DNA from: Candidatus Dormiibacterota bacterium
GTDB lineage: Bacteria > Chloroflexota > Dormibacteria > Aeolococcales > Aeolococcaceae
Reading direction: 5' to 3'
NCBI GenBank assembly: GCA_003170875.1
Contig: PMYJ01000065.1
Span: 1 to 7,861 of the forward strand
Length of the DNA stretch: 7,861 nucleotides
The notes under the pieces are model-generated. The model saw nothing but the letters and a program-made list of their open reading frames with translations. It did no database searches and was not told where the DNA came from. The translations under genes and the position numbers were made by a program. Shown here piece by piece: positions 5,490 to 7,861 of the stretch; the stretch's first letter is position 1; each line of letters opens with the position of its first letter.

Positions 5490-7235
5490 TCAGATCGTGT
5501 ACACGGTGCGCATCACCTCGGTGAGGGTGGTGCGACCAGCGGCGGCGACGTCGCAGCCGGCCTCCTGGAGGGTGCGCATTCCGTTGCCGACGGCGGATTC
5601 GAGGAGCTCGGCGTGACGCGATCTCGCCACGATCTTCTCCCGGACCGGGTCGTCGACCTGAAGGCACTCGAAGACGCCCACCCGGCTGTGGAAACCGGTG
5701 CCAGTGCAGCGCGCGCAGCCGACCGCGTGGGGAAGACGGGCCGGGGGCTCGGCCCCGGTGGTGGTTCGGAAGAAGGCAGCCTCCGCCGCGGTCGGCGGTG
5801 CTGATCCGGCGCACCGCGTACAGACCAACCGGACCAGCCGCTGGGCCACCACACCGATCAGGGCCGAGGCCACCAGGTAGGGCTCGATCCCCATGTCGAT
5901 GAAGCGGTAGATCGCCCCCACCGAGTCGGCGGCGTGCATCGAGCAGAGCACGAGGTGGCCGGTCAGCGCCGACTGGATGGCGATCTGGGCGGTCTCGACA
6001 TCGCGGACCTCGCCCACCAGGATGATGTCCGGGTCCTGCCGCAGGATCGCCTTGAGGCCGTTGGCGAACGTGGTCCCCGCCAGGCGGTTGATCTGGACCT
6101 GGTTGATGTTCTCGAAGCGGTACTCGACCGGGTCCTCGATGGTCGTGATGTTGCGGGCCGCGCTGTCCAGCTCGCTGAGCGCGGCATAGAGGGTCGTGGT
6201 CTTGCCGGCACCGGTGGGCCCGGCCACCACCAGCATCCCGTACGGCGAGTCGATGAGCCGCCGCACCCGCTCGCGGGCTGCCGGTTGCAATCCCAGCTCG
6301 GGGAGGGGGACGAGCGATCGGGTGCGATCGAGGAGGCGGAGCACCACCTTCTCGCCCCAGATCGTCTCCATCGTCGAGACCCGGATGTCCACCGGCCGTC
6401 CGTCGATGGTCATCTCCAGCTGACCGTCCTGGCTGCGATGGCGGTCGACGATGTCCATGTTGGCGAGGATCTTGAGTCGCGAGGCGATCGGCCCCACCAG
6501 CGTGGTGGGGAGGTCGTTCACGTCGTGCAGGGCCCCGTCGATCCGGAAGCGAATCCGGAGCCGGTCGGCCTGCGGCTCGACGTGGACGTCGGAGGCTCGG
6601 TCACGGAGCGCCTGGGTGAGCAGCAGGTCGACGATCTGCACCACCGGGGCATCGGCTCGCAGCGGTATCGCGAGACTGGCCGAGGGTGCCTCCTGGCGGT
6701 CGACGACGGCGCGCGCCACCGCGTGATCGACCTTGTGGAGGACGGTGTAGTGGAGATCCAGGGCCCGTTCCAGGGCCAGCCGTCCGGCCAGACGCGGGAA
6801 GACGGGGTGGCCCACCGTTTCCCGGAGGGTGTCCATGCGGGCGGTGTCCGCCGGGTCGGCCACGGCGCAATGGACCATCCCGAGATCGTCGATGAGGAGC
6901 GGGAGGGCGCCCAGTGCGTGCGCCGTCGCCGGGTCGATCAGGTAGAGAGCCTCCTGCTCAGGAGTGACCTTCTCGAGGTCGACCGGGTCGTAGCCGAGCT
7001 GCTCCGCCAGGGCGGCGACGACCTCCCCCTCGCGGACGCCGGCGTCGACCAGGAGCTCGCCGATCCTGCGCTTGTCGCGGCGCTGGCGGTGCAGCGCGGC
7101 GCGGACCGACGCGGGCGTCGCCGCACCTCTCCCGATGAGCATCTCTCCGAGGGGGAGAGACGCCTTGACAGGGGGCGCGTCGAGTGGGTTCGGGCTTTCC
7201 GGTCGGCGGGCAAACCGGGACATCACGGTGGGCAT
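5490..7235 (-). CDS. pilB: Type IV pilus extension ATPase PilB
   Basis: This is a cytoplasmic hexameric ATPase that drives pilin polymerisation through PilC. The product is 581 residues. Residues 28-79 hold tandem MshEN-type motifs (LGEMLI...Q51 and RIGELLV...Q79), a fold known to bind cyclic di-GMP, within an N-terminal domain to about 165. The catalytic part has SDVHVEPQ (215-222), Walker A GPTGAGKT (339-346), an Asp box TTIEDPVEY (364-372), Walker B IILVGEVRD with Glu409 (404-412), and a His box TGHLVLCSMHAAD (425-437). A four-cysteine zinc site, CTRC (472-475) and CARC (507-510), marks the PilB/GspE branch and is absent from PilT here. The ATG at 7235 has GAGG seven bases before it. Met5 (ATG at 7223) is an alternative start coupled to a minicistron. 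The frame is open further upstream but that part looks non-coding. It is first in the operon. GspE is excluded mainly by the company of pilT and the pilin. Confidence 0.97.
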   Translation of the reverse strand: MPTVMSRFARRPESPNPLDAPPVKASLPLGEMLIGRGAATPASVRAALHRQRRDKRRIGELLVDAGVREGEVVAALAEQLGYDPVDLEKVTPEQEALYLIDPATAHALGALPLLIDDLGMVHCAVADPADTARMDTLRETVGHPVFPRLAGRLALERALDLHYTVLHKVDHAVARAVVDRQEAPSASLAIPLRADAPVVQIVDLLLTQALRDRASDVHVEPQADRLRIRFRIDGALHDVNDLPTTLVGPIASRLKILANMDIVDRHRSQDGQLEMTIDGRPVDIRVSTMETIWGEKVVLRLLDRTRSLVPLPELGLQPAARERVRRLIDSPYGMLVVAGPTGAGKTTTLYAALSELDSAARNITTIEDPVEYRFENINQVQINRLAGTTFANGLKAILRQDPDIILVGEVRDVETAQIAIQSALTGHLVLCSMHAADSVGAIYRFIDMGIEPYLVASALIGVVAQRLVRLVCTRCAGSAPPTAAEAAFFRTTTGAEPPARLPHAVGCARCTGTGFHSRVGVFECLQVDDPVREKIVARSRHAELLESAVGNGMRTLQEAGCDVAAAGRTTLTEVMRTVYTI

Positions 7236-7252
7236 CCCCCGACCTCGACCAC
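7223..7252 (-). other. Nine-codon minicistron overlapping the pilB start
   Basis: A perfect AGGAGG (7262-7257) lies four bases before a GTG (7252-7250) that opens the short frame MVEVGGCPP. It ends with TGA at 7225-7223, overlapping the alternative pilB ATG (7223-7221) as TGATG. The frame differs from pilB. AGGAGG is 21 bases from the first pilB ATG, too far to serve it. Ribosomes loaded here could restart at Met5 of pilB, so the minicistron may tune pilB translation. The elements are seen directly; use is inference, and a chance AGGAGG in a purine-rich stretch is possible. Confidence 0.3.
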
Positions 7253-7328
7253 TGTTCCTCCTCTTCTCCCCTGACCGCCTGGACCGCGGCCAAGCTCTTC
7301 CGAGCTTCCCCAACCCCCCGGAGCGCCC

Positions 7329-7393
7329 GGCGCCGTGGTCCTGGATCGCGCCCCCCCGACGCGGAGCCAGCCACCCCCCATGACCACGGCGCC
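7329..7393. repeat. 12-bp perfect inverted repeat with nested stem
   Basis: GGCGCCGTGGTC (7329-7340) and GACCACGGCGCC (7382-7393) are perfect inverted complements around a 41-nt interior. The interior can pair again: CTGG (7341-7344) with CCAG (7367-7370), and CGCG (7347-7350) with CGCG (7360-7363). As RNA this would be a long branched or bulged stem. Read leftwards it would lie about 95 nt upstream of the pilB start, in a possible 5' leader. It could act as an attenuator, an mRNA-stabilising element or a protein site on DNA. The pairing is seen; the role is unknown. Confidence 0.5.
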
Positions 7394-7449
7394 TCCTGGG
7401 CTCTCCTCGCAGGGCCTCGATGTGAGAGTCCCGCGAGCCCCCCCGCCGA

Positions 7450-7455
7450 TATGAT
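7450..7455 (+). promoter_or_regulatory. Isolated TATGAT -10-like hexamer
   Basis: TATGAT matches TATAAT at 5 of 6 positions and stands out in a GC-rich gap. No -35 lies 16-18 bp upstream; TGTGAG (7421-7426) is 23 bp away. If used, it would give a leader of about 190 nt for the rightward gene. On the other strand the overlapping TAGCAT (7459-7454) is an equally weak candidate for the pilB operon. Confidence 0.2.
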
Positions 7456-7503
7456 GCTACGGAGTGGGTGGGTCGCGTACCAGCCCCCACATGGGGCGGT
7501 GGG

Positions 7504-7522
7504 ACCACCGAATTTGGGTGGT
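7504..7522. repeat. ACCACC/GGTGGT dyad with AT-rich centre
   Basis: ACCACC (7504-7509) and GGTGGT (7517-7522) are perfect 6-bp inverted arms around GAATTTG. A short dyad with an AT-rich centre in a divergent promoter region is typical of a dimeric regulator site. The arms are short, so chance is not excluded. Confidence 0.3.
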
Positions 7523-7591
7523 AGCAGAGGTGCGCGGGTCGGCCCAAGATGGAGGGGTGGCTGTGTTGCCGCGCCCGCCGGCGTGGCGCTG

Positions 7592-7638
7592 CCGGAGAGG
7601 GGGATCGGCTAGGCTCCGCGGCGCCTGGCCCTCTCCGG
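7592..7638. repeat. 10-bp perfect inverted repeat before the rightward gene
   Basis: CCGGAGAGGG (7592-7601) and CCCTCTCCGG (7629-7638) are perfect inverted arms with a 27-nt interior. A smaller AGGC/GCCT stem (7611-7614 and 7623-7626) can form inside. The right arm ends 16 bases before the ATG at 7655. The interior also holds TAGGCT (7610-7615), which fits a TANNNT -10 but lacks a -35. It may be an operator over the promoter or a leader hairpin limiting translation of the downstream gene. Confidence 0.45.
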
Positions 7639-7654
7639 GGTCTGGACCGCGAGG

Positions 7655-7861
7655 ATGGCGGAGGTGGGTGCTCGGGTGGAGCTAGAGGAGCGGCTGGCCG
7701 AGCTGGAGCGCCTGCGCAGTGAGGGTTCGCTGACCGAGATCGGCTACAACCTGCAGCGCAATCTCCTCATCACCCGTTCCGACGAGCTGGCCCGCCGCCG
7801 CAGTGCGGCGCCCGTGATCCCCCTCCCGCACGCCCCGCCCTCCCGGCGCGCGGCCCCGTCT
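7655..7861 (+). CDS. Partial gene, SHOCT-like helical N-terminus
   Basis: The frame is open for 69 codons to the window edge, so only the N-terminus is visible. After a short start it reads ELEERLAELERLRSEGSLTE and continues through IGYNLQRNLLI. This charged helical hairpin resembles SHOCT segments (helix, Leu-Arg-x-x-Gly turn, second helix). It then turns into a Pro/Ala/Arg-rich stretch (from about residue 53). No signal peptide or membrane segment is seen. A TAG at 7610 bounds the frame upstream. The ATG at 7655 touches GAGG with no spacing. The in-frame GTG at 7664 has that GAGG nine bases upstream, and the GTG at 7676 has GGAGG (7660-7664), so the start is uncertain. It runs away from pilB across the dyad-rich gap. 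Coding is supported by the absence of stops and consistent G/C third positions. The function is unknown, and a link to pili is not shown. Confidence 0.6.
   Translation, partial: MAEVGARVELEERLAELERLRSEGSLTEIGYNLQRNLLITRSDELARRRSAAPVIPLPHAPPSRRAAPS

Larger units (their letters stand above)
7236..7654. other. Divergent intergenic region, pilB to SHOCT-like gene
   Basis: These 419 bases separate two genes transcribed away from each other, so promoters for both must lie here or further out. I see no convincing coding frame: the open frame continuing upstream of pilB is dominated by Arg, Gly and Ser and lacks a start with a ribosome binding site. The region contains three dyads (7329-7393, 7504-7522, 7592-7638), a seven-base C run (7351-7357) and a TATGAT hexamer. 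I could not assign a confident -35/-10 pair on either strand. No tRNA or recognised riboswitch is evident. Confidence 0.6.

Noticed and set aside
5934..7274. Rightward open frame of 446 codons
   Set aside because: It is the antisense shadow of PilB's catalytic domains, a common artefact opposite GspE-family genes in high-GC DNA.
7463..7522. G-quadruplex in the G-rich run upstream of the rightward gene
   Set aside because: There are only scattered GGG runs with interrupting pairs and a long gap. Four closely spaced runs are not present.

Overview
This window holds most of the core machinery of a type IV pilus in a high-GC bacterium. There is no phylogenetic marker gene. No secretin or alignment-complex gene (pilM, N, O, P, Q) and no prepilin peptidase (pilD) is present, so they must lie elsewhere or be absent. 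High GC, ATPases with standard PilB/PilT motifs, cysteine-rich pilins and a possibly leaderless pilT are compatible with an actinobacterial, Chloroflexota or Dormibacterota-like monoderm, but this is inference and weak.

Layout. Bases 1-145 are non-coding as far as I can see. They hold a GTCACA/TGTGAC dyad, two convergent DnaA-box matches and a good -10 hexamer just before pilT. pilT, the retraction ATPase, runs rightwards from 146 to 1255. It converges on a leftward operon, with a strong GC-rich hairpin between the two stop codons. In transcription order the leftward operon is pilB (extension ATPase, 7235-5490), pilC (inner-membrane platform, 5474-4230), a GspI/PilV-like minor pilin (4230-3712), a GspJ/PilW-like minor pilin (3715-3080), a large PilX/GspK-like minor pilin with a beta-repeat body (3086-1818), and last the major pilin (1746-1339). 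The middle genes overlap by 1, 4 and 7 nt, so they are probably translationally coupled. The major pilin is set apart by a 71-nt gap and has its own strong ribosome binding site.

Bases 7236-7654 separate pilB from a rightward gene that leaves the window. This gap is rich in dyads: a 12-bp perfect inverted repeat, a 6-bp operator-like dyad and a 10-bp perfect inverted repeat. It also contains a nine-codon minicistron with a perfect AGGAGG that ends on an alternative pilB start codon. The rightward gene begins with a charged helical hairpin resembling a SHOCT segment, followed by a proline-rich stretch.

How the genes fit together. PilB would polymerise pilin subunits through PilC and PilT would depolymerise them. 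The I-J-K-like trio would form the initiating tip. The K-like subunit lacks Glu at +5 and carries 12 cysteines and a Gly-rich beta-repeat region, so it is the most likely adhesive or otherwise specialised tip protein. The N-terminus of PilB carries tandem MshEN-type motifs, which suggests control by cyclic di-GMP. The most interesting points are this tip protein, the imperfect MshEN tandem, the minicistron at the pilB start, and the DnaA boxes at the pilT promoter.
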